The notes under the pieces are model-generated. The model was not told the DNA's origin, made no database searches, and saw nothing but the letters and a program-made list of their open reading frames with translations. Of a stretch of DNA of 5,050 nt, positions 1 to 5,050 are shown piece by piece. The position numbers were made by a program, and so were the translations under genes. This DNA is from Anaerolineae bacterium (GTDB lineage Bacteria; Chloroflexota; Anaerolineae; Anaerolineales; UBA11858): positions 1 to 5,050 of the forward strand of contig RFKO01000163.1 in the NCBI GenBank assembly GCA_003694235.1, read 5' to 3'. Within the stretch, counting starts at the first letter, position 1. Each line of letters starts with the position of its first letter.

Positions 1-38
1 ATATTGGGATAGAAATACTGCACAGCCTCCAGCGTCAT
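1..38 (-). CDS. Start of a further gene, cut by the left window edge (function unknown)
   Basis: An ATG at 38-36 overlaps the TGA stop of the upstream hydrolase gene (37-35) in an ATGA arrangement, the usual sign of translational coupling. The reading frame stays open to the window edge and would begin M-T-L-E-A-V-Q-Y-F-Y-P-N. A weak GGA lies about 11 bases upstream inside the hydrolase gene, so reinitiation by ribosomes leaving the hydrolase gene is the more likely mode of start. Twelve residues are too few to assign a family, and I do not recognise it. An alternative is that the open frame is chance and the true next gene starts further left. It would be the last visible gene of the operon formed with the DUF4388, GTPase and hydrolase genes. 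Confidence 0.4.
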   Translation of the reverse strand, partial: MTLEAVQYFYPN

Positions 39-823
39 ACGCCATTATCCAGAAAATCGCGCAGCGTGTGCATGAACCGTTCCGGCGCATCCAGCATGAT
101 GAAATGCCCGGCATCGGGAAAACGCTCAATCCGCACGCGAGGCATACGCGCCTGCATCAACTGCCACTGATAGGGGTCAACAATCACATCTTTGTCGCCG
201 TACATGCCCATGGCCGGAATCTTGATCTGGTGCAGCATAGGGCGCAGATCGGTCTCGCGCAGCGAGGCAATGCTCAAAAGAAAGGATTCCAGCGTGGTGC
301 GCGAGAGATCGCGGGTGATCATCTGGTACCAATTTGGGTCGCTGGTAATGATAGGGGCAAACAGACGCAGCCCCAGCTTGAGCGCCCACATCATGCGGAA
401 AACCAGAGCGGCAATCGGCCGTCGGCCGGCCAGTTTGAGCGTCAGCGCCAGCGAAGAGCCAACGATGGGCGAGCCGATGACCGTCACTTTGGTCACCCGC
501 TCCGGGTAACGCAAAGCCGTCATCAGGCTGACCGTCCCCCCCATGCTGTGCCCCACCAGCGGCGCCTGCAAGATGCCCAGGCGTTCCATAAACTGGTTGA
601 CCATCACCACGAAGTCCTGCACGGCAAACGTCGGCACTTTCTTCCCGCTCTCGCCGAACCCCCAAAAATCCAGGGCATAGGTGCGATAGTACTGCCCCAG
701 ATACTTCATCGTCTCCTGCCATAGCCCCCACGAGCCCAGCCAGCCATGCAGCAAGAGCACAGGTCGGCCGCGCCCATAGACCTCGTAATGCAGAACGCCT
801 TGATCAGTGGTAATGGAGGACAC
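35..823 (-). CDS. Alpha/beta hydrolase fold protein, serine hydrolase
   Basis: A 262-residue cytosolic alpha/beta hydrolase with all expected catalytic elements. These are an oxyanion-hole HGWLGS at residues 26-31, the nucleophile elbow GHSMGG at 91-96 with Ser93, the acid GDKD at 209-212 with Asp212, and the base AGHF at 238-241 with His240. The length is normal for the family. Residues about 120-190 form the cap and are unusually hydrophobic and basic (an L-A-L-T-L-K-L stretch and an R-M-M-W-A-L-K-L-G-L-R-L-F helix), which suggests a lipophilic substrate or membrane contact. There is no signal peptide. The start is GTG at 823-821: an AAGG sits five bases upstream, and the stop codon of the preceding GTPase gene is in frame just above, so the frame cannot extend far. 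It lies 24 bases after the GTPase gene, probably in the same operon. Substrate cannot be read from sequence; esterase, lipase or C-C hydrolase activities are all possible. Confidence 0.9.
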   Translation of the reverse strand: MSSITTDQGVLHYEVYGRGRPVLLLHGWLGSWGLWQETMKYLGQYYRTYALDFWGFGESGKKVPTFAVQDFVVMVNQFMERLGILQAPLVGHSMGGTVSLMTALRYPERVTKVTVIGSPIVGSSLALTLKLAGRRPIAALVFRMMWALKLGLRLFAPIITSDPNWYQMITRDLSRTTLESFLLSIASLRETDLRPMLHQIKIPAMGMYGDKDVIVDPYQWQLMQARMPRVRIERFPDAGHFIMLDAPERFMHTLRDFLDNGV

Positions 824-847
824 GACAGCCTTATTCCCAGGGATGAT

Positions 848-1390
848 TTACTTCCTGGAATTGGCTTCCATCTCTTCCAGGATGCTGTAGAGCAATTCCA
901 GCAGAACGTTCTTGACCGACTCTTTATCCAGCGCGACGCAGGGAAGCAGCTTCACACTGGGGTCGAGGCGCAGGGCAATGCGCATATCGTCTACCGCCCA
1001 GGCATCGGGGGAATCCTGCTTGTTGGCCGCCACAACATAGGGAGTAGGCGCGTATGCCCGGAAGGTCTCCAGAATGCTGCGCGCCTCGCGGAAGGTCTCC
1101 GGCCGGGTGCTGTCCACCATCACGATGAAGCCCAGCATACCCTCCGAAAGGATTTCCCACATGAAGTCGAAGCGCTTCTGACCGGGGGTGCCGAAGAGAT
1201 ATAACACCAGATTGTCATCCACCGTGATTCGCCCAAAATCCATCGCCACGGTCGTGGTTTCCTTGATGCGCTCGGCCTCGGAGGTGATTTTTCGTTCCGT
1301 GGCCACCACATCAATCTCACTCACCGTCTGGATAAATTCGGTCTTCCCGGCGTTGAAAGGCCCGGTAACCACCATTTTGACAGTTTGCAT
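848..1390 (-). CDS. Small Ras-like GTPase, CvnD/MglA-related (COG2229-type)
   Basis: A 180-residue single-domain GTPase. Visible motifs are the P-loop GPFNAGKT at residues 10-17 (Lys16, Thr17), a switch I threonine cluster at 45-47 before V-A-M-D-F-G, a switch II element LFGTPGQ at 65-71, and the guanine-specificity motif NKQD at 123-126. A G5-like VALDK lies near 152-156. The Asp normally found in the Ras DTAGQ motif is replaced by Gly67, as is typical of the conservon CvnD GTPases of Streptomyces, which also carry the RF-x-FMW sequence seen at 73-78. Such proteins work as nucleotide-dependent switches with roadblock partners, and one is encoded at the other end of this window. There is no lipidation or membrane signal. 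The ATG at 1390-1388 follows the DUF4388 stop by 27 bases, with AAGGG four bases upstream. Family assignment is firm; effector and pathway are unknown. Confidence 0.93.
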   Translation of the reverse strand: MQTVKMVVTGPFNAGKTEFIQTVSEIDVVATERKITSEAERIKETTTVAMDFGRITVDDNLVLYLFGTPGQKRFDFMWEILSEGMLGFIVMVDSTRPETFREARSILETFRAYAPTPYVVAANKQDSPDAWAVDDMRIALRLDPSVKLLPCVALDKESVKNVLLELLYSILEEMEANSRK

Positions 1391-1417
1391 AATGCCCTTG
1401 CCTCTTCTTCGTCCTGA

Positions 1418-2233
1418 TTACAATGATCGAATGCGATGAATAATGCGGTTGACCAGAGAAATTTGCTCCTCAGGGTCAGAAACCGGCAGCTGGGGTTTGC
1501 GCGGCTCGATCTTCTCACCCTCAGGGCGCACCATTTCCACCAGACCTGCCTGCAACAGGCCGTAAACAATACGGCGGATCTCCAGATCGTTCATCTTGGT
1601 CGCAGCGGCGATCTTCTTCAATGTGTTCTTCGGGTTGATGTAGGACACCACCCGCCACTCTTCAACGCTCAGGTTGACATTCCGCAAATCCACCCCAGGG
1701 CGATCGGCAAATTTCAGCGCCACATCCAGGCTGGGAATCTCATCCTGGAGTTGCTCCCATTCCCGCAAACGGCGGGAGGCATCCATGATGACGTTCTCCA
1801 GGCTGACTTTCAGGGTGATCTTGCCATCCAGCGAGGGCGCGCCGTCCTCGAAGACGAACATCCCCTCCACCCAGGGGAAAATGCGCTCCAACACGCCGAC
1901 GTACGCGTCCCGCAGGCTTTCCAGAATATCTTCCTGCGTCAGGTAATTGGCGTTGATCAACAGGATCCCCAGTTCCTTATCGCTCATCGCCGCGGCGCGC
2001 TCTTTGAGCACTTTATACTGCGCCTTACTGATTTTCTTCGCCCGGTGCAGCACGCCCACCAGCGAATCATCTTCCGAGGCCATGCGAGCATACGCCAGCT
2101 TGCCCTCCCGAAAGACCGCCCAGGCTTTATCGCCCGGCCCGTCCACCGTCAGCGCACCGGTCTTGCGGGCCAGGTGAATCAGATTCAGCAGCTGGCTGAT
2201 CGTAAAATCACGCAGATTGCCTTTTAGCGCCAT
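1418..2233 (-). CDS. DUF4388 (PATAN-like) protein with C-terminal winged-helix-like region
   Basis: A 271-residue cytosolic protein. Residues 1-60 carry the DUF4388 signature: LKGNLRDFTISQLLNLI, then RKTGALTV, then a strand-rich AWAVFREGKLAYA segment. DUF4388 is common in signalling proteins of Chloroflexota, Deinococcota, myxobacteria and cyanobacteria (as in PatA-type regulators) and is thought to mediate protein contacts. Residues about 65-165 are helical, and a second F-V-F-E-D-G element lies near 126-131. Residues about 190-236 (EEWRVVSYINPKNTLKKIAAAT through L-L-Q-A-G-L-V-E-M-V) look like a winged-helix module, which could bind DNA or protein. The start ATG at 2233-2231 has GGA six bases upstream. 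It probably opens the operon that continues with the small GTPase 27 bases downstream, which suggests it is an adaptor or effector for that switch. Domain call is good; the biochemical role is inferred. Confidence 0.85.
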   Translation of the reverse strand: MALKGNLRDFTISQLLNLIHLARKTGALTVDGPGDKAWAVFREGKLAYARMASEDDSLVGVLHRAKKISKAQYKVLKERAAAMSDKELGILLINANYLTQEDILESLRDAYVGVLERIFPWVEGMFVFEDGAPSLDGKITLKVSLENVIMDASRRLREWEQLQDEIPSLDVALKFADRPGVDLRNVNLSVEEWRVVSYINPKNTLKKIAAATKMNDLEIRRIVYGLLQAGLVEMVRPEGEKIEPRKPQLPVSDPEEQISLVNRIIHRIRSL

Positions 2234-2279
2234 AAAATGTCCATAACCAGGTATATTTCAGCAGACTCAACTGGCAGCG

Positions 2280-2308
2280 ATTATACTTCTCCTCAGAGGG
2301 CACGTCTA
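2280..2308 (-). promoter_or_regulatory. Sigma70-like promoter for the DUF4388-GTPase-hydrolase operon
   Basis: On the minus strand there is a TAGACG -35 element (2308-2303, four of six matches to TTGACA). A 17-base spacer leads to a perfect TATAAT -10 element (2285-2280). The -35 overlaps the TAG stop codon of the glycosyltransferase gene. Transcription would start near 2273, giving a leader of about 40 bases before the DUF4388 ATG. No TG extension is seen. The position, in the largest gap of the window and correctly oriented, makes this a credible internal promoter. I see no operator-like palindrome next to it. Confidence 0.55.
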
Positions 2309-3055
2309 GACTCGCAGCGGGTCGGGCTCCAACGCCTCCAGGTCGCGATAGGCGAAGCGTATCTGCCAGACGCGCAACGCCGCTTCGATCTGAATACGCA
2401 GGGACATCTTCGAGCGCCCTGCCTGCCGCTCGGCGAAGTAAATCGGAATTTCGGCGATGCGAAATCCCAGGCGGGCAGCGATGTACAGCATCTCAATCTG
2501 GAAAGCGTAACCATTGGAACGCACTCGCTCCCACGGGATGGCCGCCAGCGTCTCGGCACGCCACATGCGGTAGCCGCCGGTCACATCCCGCGCTTTCATT
2601 CCCAGAATAGCGCGGGCGTAGGCGTTGCCAAAGCGAGAAAGCGCTTTGCGCCAGAAGGGCCAGTCGGTATCCAGCGCGCCGCCGGACACATAACGCGAGC
2701 CCAGCACCACATCATAGTGAGCCAACAGGTCTGCCATCTGCACCAGCGTCTGCGGCGGATGAGAGAAATCGGCATCCATCTGAGCAATGCAATCCGCGCC
2801 GCGGCGTAAAGCGTGCTGAAACCCCTGAACATAGGCCGGCCCCAGCCCCTGCTTCTCCGGCCGATGGAGCACCTCCACACGTCCGGGATGAGCGCGGGCC
2901 AGCTCTTCCGCCACGTCGCCGCTGCCGTCGGGGCTGTTATCGTCCACAATCAACAGGTTCAGCCCCGCCAGTGGTTGCGCCAGCACAGCCGACACGATTC
3001 GGGGCAGGTTGTCACGCTCGTTATACGTGGGTAAAACTACGGTAATTTTCGGCAT
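2306..3055 (-). CDS. GT2 glycosyltransferase, polyprenol-phosphate mannose synthase (DPM1-like)
   Basis: A 249-residue family 2 glycosyltransferase matching the short, soluble form of dolichol/polyprenol-phosphate mannose synthase, which moves a sugar (usually mannose from GDP-mannose) to a polyprenyl phosphate at the inner face of the membrane. Motifs in order are VVLPTYNERDN at 6-16, IVDDNSPDGS at 36-45, GLGPAYVQGF at 70-79, the metal-binding DAD in MDADFSHPP at 93-101, GSRYVSGG at 119-126, DVTGGYRMWR at 157-166, NGYAFQIEM at 181-189 and a GRSKMS near 213-218. There is no C-terminal membrane domain, unlike GtrB-like or fused Ppm1 forms. The ATG at 3055-3053 has no recognisable Shine-Dalgarno, and a strong hairpin ends 13 bases upstream. 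The donor could also be glucose or another sugar. The product would feed lipid-linked glycan or protein glycosylation. Confidence 0.9.
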   Translation of the reverse strand: MPKITVVLPTYNERDNLPRIVSAVLAQPLAGLNLLIVDDNSPDGSGDVAEELARAHPGRVEVLHRPEKQGLGPAYVQGFQHALRRGADCIAQMDADFSHPPQTLVQMADLLAHYDVVLGSRYVSGGALDTDWPFWRKALSRFGNAYARAILGMKARDVTGGYRMWRAETLAAIPWERVRSNGYAFQIEMLYIAARLGFRIAEIPIYFAERQAGRSKMSLRIQIEAALRVWQIRFAYRDLEALEPDPLRV

Positions 3056-3068
3056 AAATTAACTACGA

Positions 3069-3092
3069 TGGGATGGCCTTCGCGCCATCCCA
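3069..3092 (-). terminator. Intergenic hairpin between response regulator and glycosyltransferase genes
   Basis: A perfect 9-bp inverted repeat (TGGGATGGC and GCCATCCCA) encloses a six-base loop. It lies in the 62-base gap after the response regulator stop. Read on the minus strand it is followed by TCGTAGTTAATTT, which is T-rich but is not a clean U-run. It may therefore be a weak intrinsic terminator closing the roadblock-V4R-regulator block, an mRNA-stabilising or processing hairpin, or a structure that limits initiation at the glycosyltransferase start 13 bases on. The structure is certain from sequence; terminator activity is not. Confidence 0.45.
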
Positions 3093-3117
3093 CGCCTGCT
3101 AAAGCGAATATCAGGCC

Positions 3118-3966
3118 TCACTGAAAGCTCAGCAAGGTCTTTTTGAGCACATCCAGGCTGGCAAACGGCCCATTTTTAGGCAGCAGAGCGCGCATTTTCA
3201 AAGCCAGCCGTCGCTCGGCGGGGATCTCCGCGGCGCGATCTTTCAACGGATAGAAGTAATCCAGCGATTGTTCAATGCGGTTGCGAATCCGCTCCCCCAT
3301 CGTGACCAGGTGCTCGGGGGTGGTGAGCACCACAAAATGGGTCTCGGCCAGATGCCCGACGAAATTCTCCTCCCCACCCAGCGCCTGCACAGCGTTATTG
3401 ATCATCAGGCCGACGGCGCGCAACACGTCATCCGAGGCCACAAAGCCATACGCATCGCGAAAAGCATCCAGATTGCGCAAGGAGATCGAGAGCAATGCCC
3501 AGTCGTCCTGTTCCAGACAGCCGCTCAGGTGCTCATCCACCAGCTCGCCTTCAGGGAAACCGGTCACCGGATTGTGTACGGCAGCGTGCCTGGCCCGCTC
3601 GAGCGAGTTGCGCACCCGCAGGCGCAGCTCCTGAATATCGAACGGTTTGGTGATGTAATCATCCGCCCCCAGTTCCAGGCCGTGCAAACGGTCGCTGCGC
3701 GTGCGTTTTTCGGTGAGGAAGATGATGGGGATCAGTTCCGTGCGTCGGTTCTTGCGCAAACGCCGGGCGACCTCGAAGCCGTCAATATCCGGCAGGCGGA
3801 TGTCCAGAATGATCAGGTCTGGTGTGTGCTCAACACTGCGCTCAATCGCGTCCTCACCCCAGTTAACGGTCAACACGTTGTAGCCCTGAACGCGGAAATA
3901 GGCCTCCAGCATTTCGGCCACGTCCAGATCATCTTCTACAATCAGCAGGGTGGGCTTGTCTTCCAT
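3118..3966 (-). CDS. Response regulator: receiver domain plus degenerate GGDEF domain
   Basis: A 282-residue protein. Residues 1-122 are a canonical CheY-like receiver with the acidic pair Asp12/Asp13, phospho-acceptor Asp55 in ILDIRLPDIDG, Thr85 and Lys107 in the TKPF motif. It should therefore be phosphorylated by a histidine kinase, none of which is in this window. Residues about 130-260 resemble a diguanylate cyclase fold: NPVTGFPEGELVDEHL matches the usual D-x-LTGLPNR entry, and LRNLDAFRDAYGF matches the D-x-FK-x-IND strand and helix. The GGDEF signature is replaced by AETHF at 207-211, so the metal and GTP residues are missing and cyclase activity is unlikely; binding or scaffolding is more likely. 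The chosen ATG (3966-3964) overlaps the V4R stop as TAATG and places the receiver at the usual distance from the N-terminus. An in-frame TTG 36 bases upstream (4002) would add twelve residues with no receptor-like features and is less likely. Confidence 0.9.
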   Translation of the reverse strand: MEDKPTLLIVEDDLDVAEMLEAYFRVQGYNVLTVNWGEDAIERSVEHTPDLIILDIRLPDIDGFEVARRLRKNRRTELIPIIFLTEKRTRSDRLHGLELGADDYITKPFDIQELRLRVRNSLERARHAAVHNPVTGFPEGELVDEHLSGCLEQDDWALLSISLRNLDAFRDAYGFVASDDVLRAVGLMINNAVQALGGEENFVGHLAETHFVVLTTPEHLVTMGERIRNRIEQSLDYFYPLKDRAAEIPAERRLALKMRALLPKNGPFASLDVLKKTLLSFQ

Positions 3967-4601
3967 TACTCCAAGGGGGTCTTCTGAATCACGAACTCGC
4001 AAACCTCATCGCCCGTGGCCACGCATTTCGACTCGTTGACGCGAAAATCCTTACCGCCGGACACCCACTTCAGGCCGGCCTGGAGCAGCCCCACGGCCAC
4101 AAAACACACCGGCTTCTCCTCTCCACTGCGTCCCCAGCATACCGGGCAGCGATGGATGGTGTAGATAAACACGTCGTCGCGCTCTTCCACCGTTGAGTGT
4201 TGATCACTCATCTGGGTGAAAATCTTGGCCATGGCGGGGATACCGATGCGCAGTTTGGCTTCCAGGGGCAAAACCTTGAAAGCCAGGTCGCCCACCCCGG
4301 CGAGAGCGCCGAAGTCCTTCAAGGCGTCGTTGAAAGTCGCCCGACCAGCGCGCAACGCCAGGCCGCGGCCGCCGCGCGGGCCGTACATTTCCTCCAAAGC
4401 CAGGTTGATGGCCGAAAAATCGGCGAAATCAAACTCCTTGGCCAGGTTATCCGGCGGATAGTTATCGATCAAATTGCCCAACCCCGCCAGGTTAAGAATG
4501 GCATTCAGCCCGTTTTTGCCCATCACATCTTCCAGCGCCTTGAGCGTGATCAGGGCAAATTTGTTGGGGTAATAGAAGTTACTCTTTGGTATTGAAACCA
4601 T
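3966..4601 (-). CDS. V4R-domain protein (4-vinyl reductase / Bet3-like small-molecule-binding fold)
   Basis: A 211-residue stand-alone V4R protein. The C-terminal half carries the diagnostic cysteine-rich part: HRCPVCWG at 150-157 (Cys152, Cys155), Cys166 in PVCFVAVGLLQAGL, Cys193, and Cys201 in GDEVCEFVI. V4R domains bind small hydrophobic ligands in regulators such as XylR/DmpR, occur in the bacteriochlorophyll protein BchJ, and are proposed relatives of the TRAPP subunit Bet3. The N-terminal half (residues 1-130) is helical, with no DNA-binding or kinase domain. The start ATG at 4601-4599 is 14 bases after the roadblock stop with only a weak GAGA upstream, so coupling is likely. Its stop overlaps the start of the response regulator gene. 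The context is signalling, not pigment synthesis, so a reductase name would be misleading. Ligand and partner are unknown; metal binding by the cysteines is possible. Confidence 0.88.
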   Translation of the reverse strand: MVSIPKSNFYYPNKFALITLKALEDVMGKNGLNAILNLAGLGNLIDNYPPDNLAKEFDFADFSAINLALEEMYGPRGGRGLALRAGRATFNDALKDFGALAGVGDLAFKVLPLEAKLRIGIPAMAKIFTQMSDQHSTVEERDDVFIYTIHRCPVCWGRSGEEKPVCFVAVGLLQAGLKWVSGGKDFRVNESKCVATGDEVCEFVIQKTPLE

Positions 4602-4615
4602 TTTCTGTCTCGCTG

Positions 4616-4987
4616 CTAAATCAGTTTGGCAAGGTCATCGGCGGCGCGGCGCATATCCAGGAAGATCAGCCCCAGTTTGGCATCTTCGCGCGCCAGAGCG
4701 GTCAACACTGCCTCTTCCCCAATGGACATCAATACCACATACCCTTCCGCGCCTTTGATATACACCTGATCCAGCGAGCCGCGCCCCAACTCAGAGGCGA
4801 TCCGCTCTCCCAGCGAGAGCATGGCAGCGGACATCGCCGAGACGCGATCTTCCTCCACGTCCTGCGGTAACGCCGAGGCAATTGTCAAACCATCCACCGA
4901 GACCACCGCCGAGGCCTCAATGTCCGGAGACGAGGCCTGCAAGTCGCGCAGCCGTTCCACCATCAGTTGCGAGCGTGATTTGGTCAA
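4616..4987 (-). CDS. Roadblock/LC7 domain protein (MglB-like, possible GTPase regulator)
   Basis: A 123-residue single-domain roadblock/LC7 protein, the usual length for this family. The fold is visible as an N-terminal helix (residues 5-18), the strand-turn ASAVVSVDGLTIAS at 25-38, a long central helix (47-67, SAAMLSLGERIASEL), then strands QVYIKGAEGYVVLMSIG (74-90) and AVLTALAR (93-100), and a final helix ending DLAKLI. Members dimerise and act as activating or scaffolding partners of Ras-like GTPases (MglB with MglA, CvnB with CvnD). The start is TTG at 4987-4985, supported by a perfect AGGAGG seven bases upstream; an internal ATG at residue 9 would cut off the first helix and lacks such a site. 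It is the first gene of a tight block with the V4R and response regulator genes. The likely partner is the small GTPase encoded about 3.2 kb downstream. Confidence 0.92.
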   Translation of the reverse strand: MTKSRSQLMVERLRDLQASSPDIEASAVVSVDGLTIASALPQDVEEDRVSAMSAAMLSLGERIASELGRGSLDQVYIKGAEGYVVLMSIGEEAVLTALAREDAKLGLIFLDMRRAADDLAKLI

Positions 4988-4994
4988 CGTCGGT

Positions 4995-5000
4995 CCTCCT
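4995..5000 (-). promoter_or_regulatory. Strong Shine-Dalgarno that fixes the TTG start of the roadblock gene
   Basis: A perfect AGGAGG on the minus strand sits seven bases before the TTG at 4987. It is the only full consensus ribosome binding site in the window. It decides for the rare TTG start over the in-frame ATG eight codons later, and suggests that the roadblock protein is made at a high level relative to its weakly led neighbours. Confidence 0.85.
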
Positions 5001-5012
5001 GCTTTGAACGGG

Positions 5013-5040
5013 ATAATTAGGCCGGGAAAAAATCTGTCTT
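5013..5040 (-). promoter_or_regulatory. Possible weak promoter upstream of the roadblock gene
   Basis: An AAGACA (5040-5035, four of six to the -35 consensus) and an AATTAT (5018-5013, four of six to the -10) lie 16 bases apart on the minus strand. They would give a leader of about 20 bases with the Shine-Dalgarno correctly placed. A T6 run sits in the spacer. The match is weak and the window ends just beyond, so it could instead be the tail of a gap after an upstream gene in the same operon. Confidence 0.25.
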
Positions 5041-5050
5041 ACTCTAGCAT

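Noticed and set aside
68..724. Plus-strand open frame of 218 codons opposite the hydrolase
   Set aside because: Rich in His, Arg and Gln with no motifs. The hydrolase on the minus strand has a full catalytic triad.
1436..2227. Plus-strand open frame of 263 codons opposite the DUF4388 gene
   Set aside because: The translation is rich in His, Gln, Arg and Leu with no motif, typical of the antisense of a GC-rich gene. The minus strand encodes a recognisable domain protein over the same bases.
2224..2244. Six-codon upstream frame (M-D-I-L-W-R) overlapping the DUF4388 start
   Set aside because: It has no convincing ribosome binding site, and its ATG simply contains the GGA that serves the real start 11 bases on. 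Chance is sufficient.
2237..2809. Plus-strand open frame beginning in the gap after the DUF4388 gene
   Set aside because: Most of it lies opposite the glycosyltransferase, which has all GT2 motifs. The translation shows no domain, and the start has no ribosome site.
3268..3987. Plus-strand open frame of 239 codons opposite the response regulator
   Set aside because: It covers a clear receiver protein on the other strand, has no recognisable domain, and has the composition of an antisense shadow.
3967..4002. Longer response regulator start at the TTG at 4002
   Set aside because: It would overlap the V4R gene by 37 bases and add twelve residues before the receiver. The TAATG-coupled ATG at 3966 fits the family start better.
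3966..4601. Naming the V4R gene bchJ (4-vinyl reductase)
   Set aside because: Similarity is to the V4R domain in general. No pigment genes are nearby, and the neighbours are signalling genes.
5021..5050. Terminator of an upstream gene at the T6 run near 5027-5032
   Set aside because: No stem can be formed ahead of the run within the 18 bases still visible, so there is no support from this window.

Overview
The window is a compact stretch of bacterial chromosome, moderately GC-rich, with seven complete genes and the first codons of an eighth, all on the minus strand (transcription runs from high to low coordinates). Gaps are short: the longest is about 70 bases, and there is no intergenic stretch over 300 bases. 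There are no RNA genes, mobile elements or CRISPR arrays. The gene set (stand-alone roadblock and V4R proteins, a DUF4388 protein, a Ras-like GTPase of the FGTPGQ type, and a DPM1-like glycosyltransferase without a membrane domain) looks most like a Chloroflexota genome of the Anaerolineae type. That taxonomic call is inferred from gene content and style, not from a marker gene.

In transcription order, the first block (about 4987 down to 3118) encodes a roadblock/LC7 protein, a V4R-domain protein and a two-component response regulator whose output domain is a degenerate GGDEF. These three are tightly packed: 14 bases separate the first two genes, and a TAATG stop/start overlap joins the second and third. 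A 62-base gap containing a perfect 9-bp hairpin follows. Next comes a GT2 glycosyltransferase resembling dolichol/polyprenol-phosphate mannose synthase (3055-2306). A sigma70-like promoter with a perfect TATAAT sits at the end of that gene and appears to drive a second block: a DUF4388 protein with a C-terminal winged-helix-like region, a small Ras-like GTPase of the CvnD/MglA-related kind, an alpha/beta hydrolase, and the start of a further gene that overlaps the hydrolase stop by ATGA and runs off the left edge.

Taken together, the roadblock protein (possible GTPase regulator or scaffold), the small GTPase, the DUF4388 adaptor, the V4R ligand-binding protein and the pseudo-GGDEF response regulator look like one intracellular signalling module. 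It resembles the Streptomyces conservons and the MglA/MglB polarity switch, but it has a V4R protein and no CvnC-like (DUF742) protein or sensor kinase in view. V4R is the proposed prokaryotic relative of the eukaryotic TRAPP subunit Bet3, so its presence beside roadblock and Ras-like GTPase genes is the most interesting point here. The glycosyltransferase and hydrolase are metabolic-looking genes that may be passengers or may link the switch to envelope lipid or glycan work.
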